Origin: an uncultured Pseudomonadales bacterium
GTDB lineage: Bacteria; Pseudomonadota; Gammaproteobacteria; Pseudomonadales; Azotimanducaceae
DNA: 64,000 nt
Reading direction: 5' to 3'
NCBI GenBank assembly: GCA_951813515.1
Contig: OX638346.1
Coordinates: forward strand, 62,001-126,000
The translations under genes and the position numbers were made by a program. Positions 1 to 8,770 of this stretch are shown here, piece after piece (position 1 is the stretch's first letter; each line of letters opens with the position of its first letter). The notes below the pieces were generated by a model. It was given only the letters and a program-made list of their open reading frames with translations. It was not told where the DNA came from and made no database searches.

Positions 1-230
1 GCGTTCCACGAAGCGGCCTGAAGAGCTAGCTCCAAGCACCGAACAAAGCACTCCAATTCGGTCTCCGACACCGGCGCGTACCCGGTGCCTTTTCCATTGT
101 TATCCATTGACAAACAGGTGACGGCGGGCGCTGCCTGCGGTAGCCTTTCCCGTGAGATTGCCTTGGGGGACGCGCCATGGGCGCCAGCCCCAAAACGGCG
201 GGAGCATCTCCACACTGCACTAGCTAAACC

Positions 231-246
231 ATTGTTTTAAAACAAT
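231..246. promoter_or_regulatory. Perfect 16-bp palindrome upstream of the transketolase-like gene, candidate operator
   Basis: The sequence attgttttaaaacaat is its own reverse complement. It sits 17 bp before the ATG at 264, just upstream of a GAGGG ribosome-binding site at about 254-258. It is AT-rich in a GC-rich setting, which suits a dimeric repressor site, but no regulator gene lies next to it. The rest of 1-263 shows no convincing gene. The first 21 bases could be the tail of an upstream reading frame (Ala-Phe-His-Glu-Ala-Ala-stop), which is too short to judge. Confidence 0.5.
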
Positions 247-263
247 TTACCATGAGGGTATAG

Positions 264-2810
264 ATGGACTCCAACCGAACAGAGGTCCTGATCGGGAACG
301 CCTCCTGTGGTGGCGCAGCCACCGAATTCAGCGTTGATGTCCCCGCCTACGAGCGCCAAAGACTGGAAGATATCGGCTTCATGACGGCCATGACGCTGAC
401 ACTGCTCGGAAACTACGCGCAGACCGGCCACTTTGGCGGTCCCCTCGCCTATACGCCCTACAACGTCGCCCTGCACCTTGTCGGGCCGGACAACGGCGGC
501 CTGCGTTACGACTACCGGCGGCCCAAGCACCCCTTCGGCGACAAACTGCTGCTTGCCGGGGGTCACAATATCCCGACCCTCTACGCCCTATGGATGATCA
601 TGGGCGAAGCCATGGCCCGCCGGCACGCGGCCACCGGCGAGGGGCGATTCCGGGTCGACCCCGAGATTGCCATTCTGCCCATCGACTGCCTCGGATTCCG
701 CAGAGGCGCCGGGGTCCTGCCGACGCTGCTCGCCGACAACGGCCTTGCCGACGACCCCCTGTTCGCCCAGGCCAAGCTGCGCGGCATCCGCTCACTGGCC
801 GGCCACTCGGAAACCACCGATCTCATCAACGACGTCAACGGCGGCCCATCGGGCATCGGGATTGCCACCGCAGCCGGCAAGGCCGCGTTCTGGGACTTCA
901 TGGGCGCCGGCACCTCGCCGAAGATAGTCGCTCTGGAGGGCGAAATGGCCATGACCTCCGGCCATTCCCAGGAGTTCAAGACGGCCGCCGTGGCCCAGCA
1001 GGTCGGCAAGCGGTTGCGCATCCTCCTGTCATTCAACAACGCCGGCATCGACGATTCGTTGATCGGCGGCATAGTGCCGGGGTCCAACGACGGCTATCGC
1101 ATCGCGGACCAGTGGGCGGCGTACGGCTGGAACGTCCTCACGCTCGAGAACGGCAACGACTACGACCAGGTCGTCGCGGCGCTCAAGACCATGGACGCGT
1201 GGGATCCGGATGACCGGCGACCCATGATCGTGGTGGGCAGGACCACAAAGGGCTGGTGGCCCGCCGCGCGGGATGGCGAGATTCCCGGTTTCGGCCCGCA
1301 GATCGTCGGCTATCACAGCCACCCTTACGAGATGAAGATGAACGTGCCCTACTTCGTCGCCCTCGCCGAGACCTTCGAGCAGCGCTTCGGCGTCGCCTTC
1401 GAAGGTATCCGCGACGGTGCGGTCACCGACGAGGCCGAACGGCTGCGCCAGTTCAAGACCAATATCGACATCGCCATGTCCGCGCTGGAGAAGGACGACC
1501 TCGGAGTCTGGCTCACTGATCGCATGGTGGAGATCGGCGACCGCGTGGCGGACGACGCCAACCTGCGCTTCGATGTCTCGAAGGATCCGTTCCAGGATGA
1601 TCGCCTGCGCGTGGGTGCGCTGCCCGTGGAACCGTGCGCGGTCGAGGGGAAACTGAACGGCAAGGCGCAGGAAGTCGGCGTCGAACTGTTCAAGCAACCC
1701 GGCGAGGTCGCCGGTACGAGGCGGGCGATCTCGGAAGTGATCAAGTGGGCGAACCACGTCACCGAGAATCGGTTCATCACGGTGTCCGCAGACCTTTCGA
1801 ACTCCATCAACGTCGAAAAGGGATCGCTGACCGGACACTACGACCCCCTGACCAACCAGGAGGGCACGCGGCTCAAGGCAGCGATTCAGGAAGCCGGCAA
1901 CGCGTCCACCGCCGTCGGCCTGGTAGGCCAGAGCGCATCGCTCGACCCCGACGTGCACAGCGGCGTGTGGGCGATGAGCGGCAGCTACGGCGCGTTCACG
2001 CCGTTCATGTACCTGCCGGCGCGGGTCTGGAGCCAACAGAACCAGGACAGTCCGTTCCGGCTTGGCGTTCTCAATATTCTCGCGGGCCACTCGGGGCCGG
2101 AAACGGCCGCCGACGCGCGGACCCACTTCGGCATCTTCGCGCCCCAGGTCTGGAAGCTGTTTCCGCGCGGCCAGGTCATCGTGCTCAGTTTCTGGGACTA
2201 CAACGATGTCGCCCCCGGCTACTTCGCCGCCGCCGAAATCGCCGCCCGGGAACCGCTGGTAGGCGTCATCGTTCTCGAAGTCGCACGGCCCGACTTTCCG
2301 GTCGCCGACCGCTCGACGTTCGCCGACACCGACCTCAAAGCGGCAGCCAAGGGTTTCTACGTGCTGCGCGATTTCGAATCCGGCAAGCCGCGGCATGGCT
2401 ATGTAGTGGCGCAAGGGTCCAGTTCCACCGTCAACCTGCTGCGGGCGCTGCCCGAACTGGAAGCCGAAGGCATCAATGTCAAGGTAGTCGCCGCCATCAG
2501 CGAGGAGTTGTTCGAACGTCAACCGAAAGCGTATCGGAATGCGGTCCTGCCGCCGGAGGCGAGGCACGACCTGATGATCGTCACGACCGGCACCCAGCGG
2601 ATGTGGCCCGTGCGCGACGTCGGGCCGCTGACCGCCGAATACTCGATGGTTTCCGACTGGCACAACCGCTGGCTCACCGGCGGCCTCGAACCCGATGTCA
2701 TCGCCGAAGCGCACCTGGACCGTGACTCGATCCGGGCGGGGGTCGAACGATTCGCCCGCGACCGCGATGCACGTCTCACCCGACAAAGGGAAGCTCTCGC
2801 GGCCCTGTAG
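264..2810 (+). CDS. Transketolase-like thiamin-diphosphate enzyme (848 aa)
   Basis: This looks like a full-length ThDP enzyme of the transketolase / pyruvate-dehydrogenase-E1 fold. The N-terminal half carries the cofactor domain (LAGGHNIPTLYALW near residue 98; LEGEM at 224-228, then FNNAG at 257-261). The second half, from about residue 500, holds the pyrimidine-binding domain (ITVSADLSNSIN) and the C-terminal domain. The Mg/ThDP motif reads LEGEM where AceE-type enzymes have GDGEM, so the usual metal Asp is replaced by Glu. It is longer than ordinary transketolases (about 660 aa) and close to AceE size (about 890 aa). No E2 or E3 gene is nearby. The ATG at 264 follows GAGGG at good spacing. 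It heads a same-strand run with an Ldh-family dehydrogenase and an enoyl-CoA hydratase. The fold is secure; the substrate is unknown. Confidence 0.85.
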   Translation: MDSNRTEVLIGNASCGGAATEFSVDVPAYERQRLEDIGFMTAMTLTLLGNYAQTGHFGGPLAYTPYNVALHLVGPDNGGLRYDYRRPKHPFGDKLLLAGGHNIPTLYALWMIMGEAMARRHAATGEGRFRVDPEIAILPIDCLGFRRGAGVLPTLLADNGLADDPLFAQAKLRGIRSLAGHSETTDLINDVNGGPSGIGIATAAGKAAFWDFMGAGTSPKIVALEGEMAMTSGHSQEFKTAAVAQQVGKRLRILLSFNNAGIDDSLIGGIVPGSNDGYRIADQWAAYGWNVLTLENGNDYDQVVAALKTMDAWDPDDRRPMIVVGRTTKGWWPAARDGEIPGFGPQIVGYHSHPYEMKMNVPYFVALAETFEQRFGVAFEGIRDGAVTDEAERLRQFKTNIDIAMSALEKDDLGVWLTDRMVEIGDRVADDANLRFDVSKDPFQDDRLRVGALPVEPCAVEGKLNGKAQEVGVELFKQPGEVAGTRRAISEVIKWANHVTENRFITVSADLSNSINVEKGSLTGHYDPLTNQEGTRLKAAIQEAGNASTAVGLVGQSASLDPDVHSGVWAMSGSYGAFTPFMYLPARVWSQQNQDSPFRLGVLNILAGHSGPETAADARTHFGIFAPQVWKLFPRGQVIVLSFWDYNDVAPGYFAAAEIAAREPLVGVIVLEVARPDFPVADRSTFADTDLKAAAKGFYVLRDFESGKPRHGYVVAQGSSSTVNLLRALPELEAEGINVKVVAAISEELFERQPKAYRNAVLPPEARHDLMIVTTGTQRMWPVRDVGPLTAEYSMVSDWHNRWLTGGLEPDVIAEAHLDRDSIRAGVERFARDRDARLTRQREALAAL

Positions 2811-2848
2811 ACGCGACACGACCAACGGTTTTTTGAGGCAGAGCAAGA

Positions 2849-3937
2849 ATGCTTGAGCGTTTCCTCGTCCCGGACCCCGATATTGTTCGCGTATCCGAAC
2901 ACGCCGCGCGGGCCGGCACCCAGGCCATATTCGAACAGATGGGCCTCGTCCGCGACGATGCGGCGCTTTGTGCCGACGTCCTCATCACCAGCGACCTGCG
3001 GGGCTGCGAGAGCCACGGCATCTCCAACATGTTGCGGCGATACATCGATTCGTATCGCGCGGGACGTTTCAACCCAGCCCCAAACGTAAGCGCCGTGCGC
3101 GAGTCCGCCGTCAGCGCCACGCTGGACGGCGACCGCGGCATCGGCCTGCAAGTCGGCCCGCGCGCGATGGAAATGGCCATGGAGAAGGCCGAAGAGTCCG
3201 GCATGGGCGCGGTCGGCGTACACAACTGCGGCCACGTCGGAATGCTCGCCTACTACGCGATGATGGCTATCGAACGCGACATGATCGGCGTGTGCATGGT
3301 GTCCGCCGCCGGCGACCACATGATCCCGACCTTCGGTACCGAACCGGTATTCGGCACCCACCCCATCGCCTGGGCGGCGCCCGCCGACAAGTTGCCGCCG
3401 TTCGTCTTCGACGTGGCGACCACGCAGATCGCCGCCAACAAGCTTGCGCTCTCCAGGCGGGTCGGGTCGAAACTGGAGCCGGGGTGGATAGCCGACCTGG
3501 ACGGCAGACCCATCATGGAGCGAATCCATGCGCCCGAGGACGGCCAGAGACGCATGCTGCCGCTTGGAGGCACTCGGGAGAACGGCAGCCACAAGGGCTA
3601 TGGCTTCGCCGCCATCGCCGACATCATGTCGGGAGTCCTGTCCGGCAACGGTCCGGGTTTTCTCGCCGGCCGGCAGAGCACCTCCCAGTTCGTCATGGCG
3701 TTCCGGATCGACGCCTTCACCGACGTCGAGCAGTTCAAGCGGGACATGGACGCGCTGCTGACGAAACTCAGCACGATGAAGCCGGCCCCCGGCCACGACC
3801 GGGTCTACTACGCCGGCTTGATAGAACACGAGGAGACCCTGCGCCGAAAAGCCGAGGGTATTCCCTATCACCGCGAGGTCGTGGAGTGGTTCAACCGCAC
3901 CAGCGAAGAGTTGCAGCTCGGCATACGGTGGCCATGA
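2849..3937 (+). CDS. Ldh_2-family (malate/L-lactate/ureidoglycolate type) NAD(P)-dependent dehydrogenase
   Basis: The 362-aa protein matches the non-Rossmann malate/L-lactate dehydrogenase family (YlbC, YbiC and AllD relatives) in length and motifs. Visible family features are the N-terminal DLRGCESHGISNM segment with the conserved Ser-His-Gly, the central VGVHNCGHVGMLAYYA segment, GTHPIAWAAP, the FDVATTQIAANK cofactor region and GSHKGYGFA near residue 250. Such enzymes interconvert 2-hydroxy and 2-keto acids. It lies 38 bp after the transketolase-like gene and 34 bp before an enoyl-CoA hydratase, so co-transcription is likely. A decayed copy of its 3' end lies about 1 kb downstream, at 4838-4955. 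The exact substrate cannot be read from the sequence. Confidence 0.88.
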   Translation: MLERFLVPDPDIVRVSEHAARAGTQAIFEQMGLVRDDAALCADVLITSDLRGCESHGISNMLRRYIDSYRAGRFNPAPNVSAVRESAVSATLDGDRGIGLQVGPRAMEMAMEKAEESGMGAVGVHNCGHVGMLAYYAMMAIERDMIGVCMVSAAGDHMIPTFGTEPVFGTHPIAWAAPADKLPPFVFDVATTQIAANKLALSRRVGSKLEPGWIADLDGRPIMERIHAPEDGQRRMLPLGGTRENGSHKGYGFAAIADIMSGVLSGNGPGFLAGRQSTSQFVMAFRIDAFTDVEQFKRDMDALLTKLSTMKPAPGHDRVYYAGLIEHEETLRRKAEGIPYHREVVEWFNRTSEELQLGIRWP

Positions 3938-3971
3938 CCGGGATGACAAACAACTACGAGGAGCCCGTTTG

Positions 3972-4820
3972 ATGGATACTGGCGAATTCAGGGGTTTTAA
4001 CGTCACGCTGCGCGACTCCGGCATCGCGTGGTTCCAGTTCTCGACCCCGGAACGCTTGAACGGCATGACCGTCACAATCAAGCGAGACTTGGTGGAAGCC
4101 GTCACCCAGGCGCAGATGGACAACGCCGTGCGCGTCCTGGTGTTCACCGGTTCGGGCAGGGCATTCTGCGCGGGCGACGATCTGAAGGGTTACCGCAACG
4201 CGGAGATTCCAGGCTCGCCGCTGGTTCCCGAGATCGAATTCGGCCACGACAGCAGCATCGGCACCTACAACGCGCTGCGCACCATCTCCCAGCGCGTCAA
4301 TACCACCGTGCGGTCGCTCGACAAGCTGACTATCGCCGCCATCAATGGGGTCGCGATCCAGACCGGTTTCTCCCTGGCGCTCGCCTGCGACTTCCGCATC
4401 GCGGCCCGGGGCGCGCGGGTGGGCAGCGCGACGCTGCGCTTCGGCCTGCTGCCGGACGAGGGCGGGCAGTACCTGCTGGTGCAACTGCTCGGCGTCGCGA
4501 AGACGATGGATTTCCTGATGAAGAAAAAGATCGTAGAAGCCGACGAAGCGCTGGAACTCGGCCTGGTACACGAGGTGGTGGAACCCGACGAACTCGAGGC
4601 AGCGACCATGGACCTCGCCACGGAACTTGCCAACGGACCGCAGGTATCCATGCGGCTCCTGAAGCGCTCAGTCTACAACGCCGCTGAAATGAGCTGGGAG
4701 CAGAGCCTGGACGAGATCGCGGCCAAGACCGGGATCTCCGACCATCACCCCGACTCCCGAGAGGGTGTCCGGGCGTTCCACGAGAAGCGCCCGCCCAAGT
4801 TCAACGACTGGCTGGAGTAG
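3972..4820 (+). CDS. Enoyl-CoA hydratase/isomerase (crotonase) family protein
   Basis: A 282-aa crotonase-fold protein. The oxyanion-hole segments are present: SGRAFCAGDDLKG near residue 65, and INGVAIQTGFSLALACDFRIA followed by FGLLPDEGG. The C-terminal DSREGVRAFHEKRPPKF tail is typical of the family. ATG at 3972 is chosen because GAGGAG lies 8 nt upstream; a TTG directly before it (3969) would add one residue. Family members hydrate, isomerise or hydrolyse acyl-CoAs. A second, divergent crotonase lies on the opposite strand at 4978-5754, so the locus has two paralogous acyl-CoA steps. The CoA substrate is not predictable. Confidence 0.88.
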   Translation: MDTGEFRGFNVTLRDSGIAWFQFSTPERLNGMTVTIKRDLVEAVTQAQMDNAVRVLVFTGSGRAFCAGDDLKGYRNAEIPGSPLVPEIEFGHDSSIGTYNALRTISQRVNTTVRSLDKLTIAAINGVAIQTGFSLALACDFRIAARGARVGSATLRFGLLPDEGGQYLLVQLLGVAKTMDFLMKKKIVEADEALELGLVHEVVEPDELEAATMDLATELANGPQVSMRLLKRSVYNAAEMSWEQSLDEIAAKTGISDHHPDSREGVRAFHEKRPPKFNDWLE

Positions 4821-4837
4821 GGGCAACCTCCCGATAA

Positions 4838-4955
4838 CGGCCTGATCGAACATGAGGAAACCCTGCGGCCAAAAGCCGAGGGTTTCCCCTTCCCGGCGGG
4901 GTCGTGGAACGGTTCCCCGCACCAGCGAGGAACCGCAGCCATGGATTCGGTGGCC
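4838..4955 (+). pseudogene. Decayed fragment of the Ldh_2-family gene 3' end
   Basis: This stretch lies between the two crotonase genes. It aligns with bases 3814-3933, the last 120 bp of the Ldh-family gene, at roughly three-quarters identity. The first 50 bp are best kept: both read GLIEHEETLR and then KAEG in the same frame. After that, small indels break the frame and the remaining residues no longer match. It has no start and no upstream coding part. It is best read as the remnant of a duplicated Ldh gene, or of a duplicated Ldh plus hydratase unit, that has decayed. Confidence 0.7.
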
Positions 4956-4977
4956 GTGGCGGTCCACGGCCGAAACG

Positions 4978-5754
4978 TCACCGGCCTTCGAACTTCGGCT
5001 CGCGCTTCTCCATGAAAGCGCGCATCGCCTCCCGTGAGTCGCTGCTCGCACCGGTTCGCGTGTGACGTTCCGTCTCGAGTTCGATGTACTCCCGCAGCGG
5101 CATGTTCTCGGCATTGATGAAATTGCGCTTCATCTCACCGATGGCCAACGGCGCCGACTTCGACAGGCGTTCGGCTATCTCGCGCACGTCGTCGCGAAAC
5201 GTCTCATCCGGGAAGGTCTTGAGGACCAGGCCCATGCGCTCCGCCTCTTCGGCGCTGAACTTCTGCGACATGAAGAACAGTTCCCGCGCCTTGGTCGCCC
5301 CGACAATCCGGGGCAGCAGCCACGGTCCTCCCATGTCGCCGGATATGCCGACGCCGAGAAACGCGGAATTGAACATCGCCCGCTCGCTCGCGTAGCGCAG
5401 GTCACAGGCGCACGCCCAGCCCAGGCCGGCGCCGGCGCAGGCGCCATTGATCGCGGCGATGGTGATTTTCGGCATCTCGTGGAGCAGCGTCGTGGTGTGG
5501 AAGTACTCCTTCTTGTTCGGCTCCTGGCGTTCGCCGCTGGTCGAGGCCCTGAGGTCCGCGCCCGGACAGAACGCGCGACCGGCGCCCGTAAAGATGACCA
5601 CGCGGACGCGTTCGTCGACCGCCACCTCGCGCATGCACTCATGCAGTTCCCGGTTGAGCGTCCCGGTGATGCCGTTGAGGCTCTCGGGCCGGTTGAGCGT
5701 AACGGTGGCGAGGTTGCCGTCGATTTCGTAAAGGACGGTTTCGTAGTCGGACAT
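4978..5754 (-). CDS. Enoyl-CoA hydratase/isomerase (crotonase) family protein
   Basis: A 258-aa protein of standard crotonase length. It shows the two oxyanion-hole regions (TGAGRAFCPGADLRAS near residue 60; INGACAGAGLGWACACDLRYA, then FLGVGISGDMGG) and the conserved C-terminal SREAMRAFMEKREPKF. It differs from the other crotonase here in its active-site loop: FLGVGISGDMGG here against LRFGLLPDEGG there. The two are therefore diverged paralogues rather than a recent copy. It converges with the plus-strand hydratase and the Ldh remnant. Likely an acyl-CoA hydratase or isomerase of a side-chain or fatty-acid catabolic route. Confidence 0.88.
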   Translation of the reverse strand: MSDYETVLYEIDGNLATVTLNRPESLNGITGTLNRELHECMREVAVDERVRVVIFTGAGRAFCPGADLRASTSGERQEPNKKEYFHTTTLLHEMPKITIAAINGACAGAGLGWACACDLRYASERAMFNSAFLGVGISGDMGGPWLLPRIVGATKARELFFMSQKFSAEEAERMGLVLKTFPDETFRDDVREIAERLSKSAPLAIGEMKRNFINAENMPLREYIELETERHTRTGASSDSREAMRAFMEKREPKFEGR

Positions 5755-5837
5755 GGTCTCTACCTGGTGCGAATGTGTGGCGGAATCCTAACTCGCATGT
5801 CAGCGAATTGCCCGCTGCGGCTGGTCATGTTCCTGAA

Positions 5838-6920
5838 CTAGTGCACGCAACCCCGTGCCGAGGTCTCGAACACCGTTTCGACGACGCCGTTGCGCACGCC
5901 GACCATGCGGTCCCAACGATTCACAGTGACGTCCTGCTGGTGCGTGAGCAGGAAAAAGTGCGCACCGATTTCCAAAGGCAGGACGCCTTCGCTGGACAGG
6001 ACGACGCCGTGGTGGTCGATCCTGGCCACCGCGATGCCCTCGAATCCTTCCAGGGTCGGGACGCCGTTGGGCGCGCCGATGGCATCGACGGGCACGTCTC
6101 CAATGGCCGTATGCGCATCCGGGCGCGCGTAGACGCGGCCCATGACCCTGGCGGCAAGGCGAAACTCCCGCATGTAGGCGTAGGGGACCTCCATGACAGC
6201 ATAGGTCCCGCCCTCGATCTCGGTGACCTCCGGATACGTTGCCGCCACGTCGTAGGTCCACGACTCCCCGGTCGAGACGACATCCACCGGAATACCCACC
6301 GCCTCGATCGCCTTCTTTGCTTCCAGCACCCGCTCGATGGATCGCCCCCCTTCGGCAAACCGCTGAGCCCGGTTCGGCGCGCGAACCAGCGGCACCTGGT
6401 GGCTCATGACGCCCCGGAACCGCAGATGCGGCGTACCCACCACCATCCGCGCCAAGGCGACCGCGTGCTTGATCGAGCGCACGCCGGCGCGTCCCATGAC
6501 GGTTTCGATTTCGATCACGACGCCCAGGGTTGCGCCGGCAGATCGGGCCCCGGCGAAGAGTTTTTCGATCTGCATCTCGTGGTCGATGGCAACCGTCGTC
6601 TCGACCCGCTTGGCGAGCATCCCGAGGCGACGAATCTTGTCGGCGTCGACCACCTGGTTGGCGATGAGCACATTGCCTGCGCCCGCGTCCGCGAACACCT
6701 CGGCTTCGGACACTTTCGCCGCGCACACGCCTCCGACCGTGCCCCCGGCCGCGATTTGCATTGCGAGTATTGCGGGCGACTTGTGGTTCTTGCCGTGGGG
6801 TCGCAAGCGGATGTGCCTGTCGCGGTAGTGGCTGGCGATGACGCCGATGTTGTGTTCCAGGGCGTCCATGTCGACCAGGAGCACCGGCGTCTCAAGCGCT
6901 TCGGTGGGCGTCCCGATCAT
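5838..6920 (-). CDS. D-threonine aldolase / alanine-racemase-N-like PLP enzyme
   Basis: A 360-aa fold-type III PLP protein of the D-threonine aldolase / D-serine dehydratase (DSD1) family. The PLP-lysine region RLRPHGKNHKSP is intact near residue 40. The barrel segment VCAAKVSEAEVFADAGAGNVLIANQVV and the C-terminal metal-site region (DHHGVV, then THQQDVT) are present. Such enzymes cleave D-beta-hydroxy amino acids to glycine plus aldehyde, or dehydrate D-serine. ATG at 6920 is preferred over an upstream ATG at 6950 because it forms a TGATG overlap with the stop of the preceding gene and has GGAG upstream. The two genes are thus translationally coupled. Confidence 0.85.
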   Translation of the reverse strand: MIGTPTEALETPVLLVDMDALEHNIGVIASHYRDRHIRLRPHGKNHKSPAILAMQIAAGGTVGGVCAAKVSEAEVFADAGAGNVLIANQVVDADKIRRLGMLAKRVETTVAIDHEMQIEKLFAGARSAGATLGVVIEIETVMGRAGVRSIKHAVALARMVVGTPHLRFRGVMSHQVPLVRAPNRAQRFAEGGRSIERVLEAKKAIEAVGIPVDVVSTGESWTYDVAATYPEVTEIEGGTYAVMEVPYAYMREFRLAARVMGRVYARPDAHTAIGDVPVDAIGAPNGVPTLEGFEGIAVARIDHHGVVLSSEGVLPLEIGAHFFLLTHQQDVTVNRWDRMVGVRNGVVETVFETSARGCVH

Positions 6921-7630
6921 CAGAAGGCTCCGCGCGCGCTGATGGGCCACACAGTCTCAAGGCGGCCCTGGCGTACGCCGAACACAAAATCGTGCAAGGC
7001 AAACGCCGTGGCGATGTCGGCGGGCACCAGTTGCAGCCAGTCGCCAATGGCGAACGGTGGCTCGTCCGGCGGAGAGAGCACGATGCCGTGTTCCGCACTG
7101 CCGCCCGTCGCCTTGAGGCGGTCGCGTCCGAGGATCGCGGGGTCACCGTGATCGCGGCCCACGGCCTTCTGCCCGCAGTCGTGTATCGCGCGTCCGTTTT
7201 CGGGAACGCTCGTAATCCGCGCCGAGACCGTGACCGCACCGTCGAACGCGGCAGCACCCCAAAGCGTAAGGCCGTCATCCCTGGTCCGCTCGCCCGCGTT
7301 CGAGGCGATCACACGAATCGATCCCGCCAACACCTCCGCGCGGCGTTTCGACGCGCTGGTCACCAGCGGCCGCAAGATTCGGATATCGTCGAAACCATCC
7401 GAGGCGAAGATCTCCGCCTCCGCGATGCTGCGCACCGCGATGCCGAATACCGACGGGAGCGCCACCTGGCGTCGCGCGATCGCCGGCGTCTTGTGGATCC
7501 AGACCTCGGCGCGCACCCGACCGGCCATGGAAGCGAAGTTCATATCCAGCCGGCCCAGGTCGACCAAAAGCGCCGGCGTATCGAGTTCCTCAACCGGAGT
7601 TCCAGCAGGTTTTTCTATGGGTCTCTGCAC
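6920..7630 (-). CDS. Shortened D-threonine-aldolase-like paralogue, probably catalytically dead
   Basis: A 236-aa relative of the downstream 360-aa enzyme that lacks about 120 residues. The N-terminal barrel start (ELDTPALLVDLGRLDMN) and the C-terminal domain (HDCGQKAVGRDHGDPA, EHGIVLSP, ending VWPISARGAF) are recognisable. The middle of the TIM barrel is missing: the segment after SKRRAEVLAG runs almost directly into the C-terminal domain. The PLP-lysine motif RPHxKxHK is reduced to AEVWIHK, and the second metal-ligand motif (PxHxC/D) reads PADIA. The frame stays open and is coupled by TGATG to the intact gene. It could be a pseudogene in progress or a non-catalytic partner. Confidence 0.7.
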   Translation of the reverse strand: MQRPIEKPAGTPVEELDTPALLVDLGRLDMNFASMAGRVRAEVWIHKTPAIARRQVALPSVFGIAVRSIAEAEIFASDGFDDIRILRPLVTSASKRRAEVLAGSIRVIASNAGERTRDDGLTLWGAAAFDGAVTVSARITSVPENGRAIHDCGQKAVGRDHGDPAILGRDRLKATGGSAEHGIVLSPPDEPPFAIGDWLQLVPADIATAFALHDFVFGVRQGRLETVWPISARGAF

Positions 7631-7721
7631 GGTGCTTCAACCTGTGTCGACCTCAACCTGACAAAGTCGGGAATCGATCCCTGTGCCAAAATCACTTCTT
7701 CGCAACGAAATGGGAATCTCC

Positions 7722-8765
7722 ATGGCCCGAATAGAGAGTGTCGCCGCCGAACTGCTCCACGACAAGTCGCTGGTCAACGTCGTCGTTCGCGTGCGCGACT
7801 CGGACGGCGTCGAGGGCGTCGGCGAAGCCTGGTGGGGAATTCTCGATCCCGAGCAGCCGGGCAGGACCGCATCGCCCATCATCGCCGTGGTCAACGACAT
7901 GCTGGCGCCGCAGCTTTCGGGCCGCGACCCCGAGGCCATCGAACGCCTCTGGTACGAATTGTGGGACTGGGGCTACCGGTACGCGGACCAGGGCATTTTT
8001 CTCATGGGGCTCTCCGGCGTGGATCTCGCGTTGTGGGACCTGAAGGGCAAACGCCTGGACGCCAGCGTTGCCTCGCTTCTCGGCGGCCCGGTGAGCGATG
8101 GCATTCCCGGCTACGCGAGCCTTCCGCGTCTGCGGGAACCCGACCGTCTTGTCGCCGAAACCGCGCGCGCCATGGAAGCCGGATTCACGGCGGTCAAGCT
8201 GCACGAGATCGACCCGGAACTGACCGCCCTGCTGCGCGAGGAGTTCGGCGACGCCGTGCAGATCATGGTCGACGTCAACGGCCACTTCGATCCGCTGGAA
8301 GCGATCGCCGTAGGCAGGCGACTGAGCGAACTGGGCGTCACGTGGTTCGAGGAGCCGGTGCGGCCCATGCGCGACCATGCCGCGATCGCGCGCGTCGGCG
8401 AATCCATCGAATGCGATCTGGCCGGCGGCGAGAACGAGTACACGCTGGAAGACTTCGATCGCCTGCTGGCTTCGGGAGCGCTTGCCTACCTGCAACCCGA
8501 GATTACCAAGATCGGTGGCCTGACCGCCGCGCGACGCGTGGGCGTCTTGGCCGAGTTGTACAACGTCGCGCTATGTCCGCACAACTTCCGCCTCGGCCCT
8601 TCGCTGTACGCGTCGGTGCAGTGGGCGTTCACGTCTTTCGCGTCGAAATGGATCGAGGTTCCCTGGGTTCCGTCCGACGAGGCGTTCTCCTTTCCCGTGG
8701 CGCTACCCCCTATGCGCGATGGCCTTGTATTGCCCCTCGAAGAACCGGGTCTCGGCTGCGGCTGA
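7722..8765 (+). CDS. Mandelate racemase / muconate lactonizing enzyme family protein
   Basis: A 347-aa enolase-superfamily enzyme. It has the capping-domain start ARIESVAAELL, the KxH strand AVKLH (K159), and metal ligands D184 (VDVNG), E210 (WFEEP) and E237 (GGENEY). The QPEITKIGG segment (E260) and H287 (CPHNF) form the usual acid-His dyad position. The family abstracts an alpha-proton from a carboxylate; acid-sugar dehydratases and racemases are common members. ATG at 7722 was chosen because the family begins just there and a GGGA lies 6 nt upstream. GTG at 7683 and ATG at 7710 are alternatives. It is divergent from the aldolase pair. Confidence 0.88.
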   Translation: MARIESVAAELLHDKSLVNVVVRVRDSDGVEGVGEAWWGILDPEQPGRTASPIIAVVNDMLAPQLSGRDPEAIERLWYELWDWGYRYADQGIFLMGLSGVDLALWDLKGKRLDASVASLLGGPVSDGIPGYASLPRLREPDRLVAETARAMEAGFTAVKLHEIDPELTALLREEFGDAVQIMVDVNGHFDPLEAIAVGRRLSELGVTWFEEPVRPMRDHAAIARVGESIECDLAGGENEYTLEDFDRLLASGALAYLQPEITKIGGLTAARRVGVLAELYNVALCPHNFRLGPSLYASVQWAFTSFASKWIEVPWVPSDEAFSFPVALPPMRDGLVLPLEEPGLGCG

Positions 8766-8770
8766 GCGCC

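Noticed and set aside
1029..2846. 605-residue open frame opposite the transketolase-like gene
   Set aside because: It lies wholly antisense to a clear gene. It is Arg/Gly/Val-rich with no domain, and is a typical shadow in GC-rich DNA.
2519..4147. 542-residue minus-strand frame across the Ldh gene
   Set aside because: It is antisense to two genes with clear family matches and has no domain of its own.
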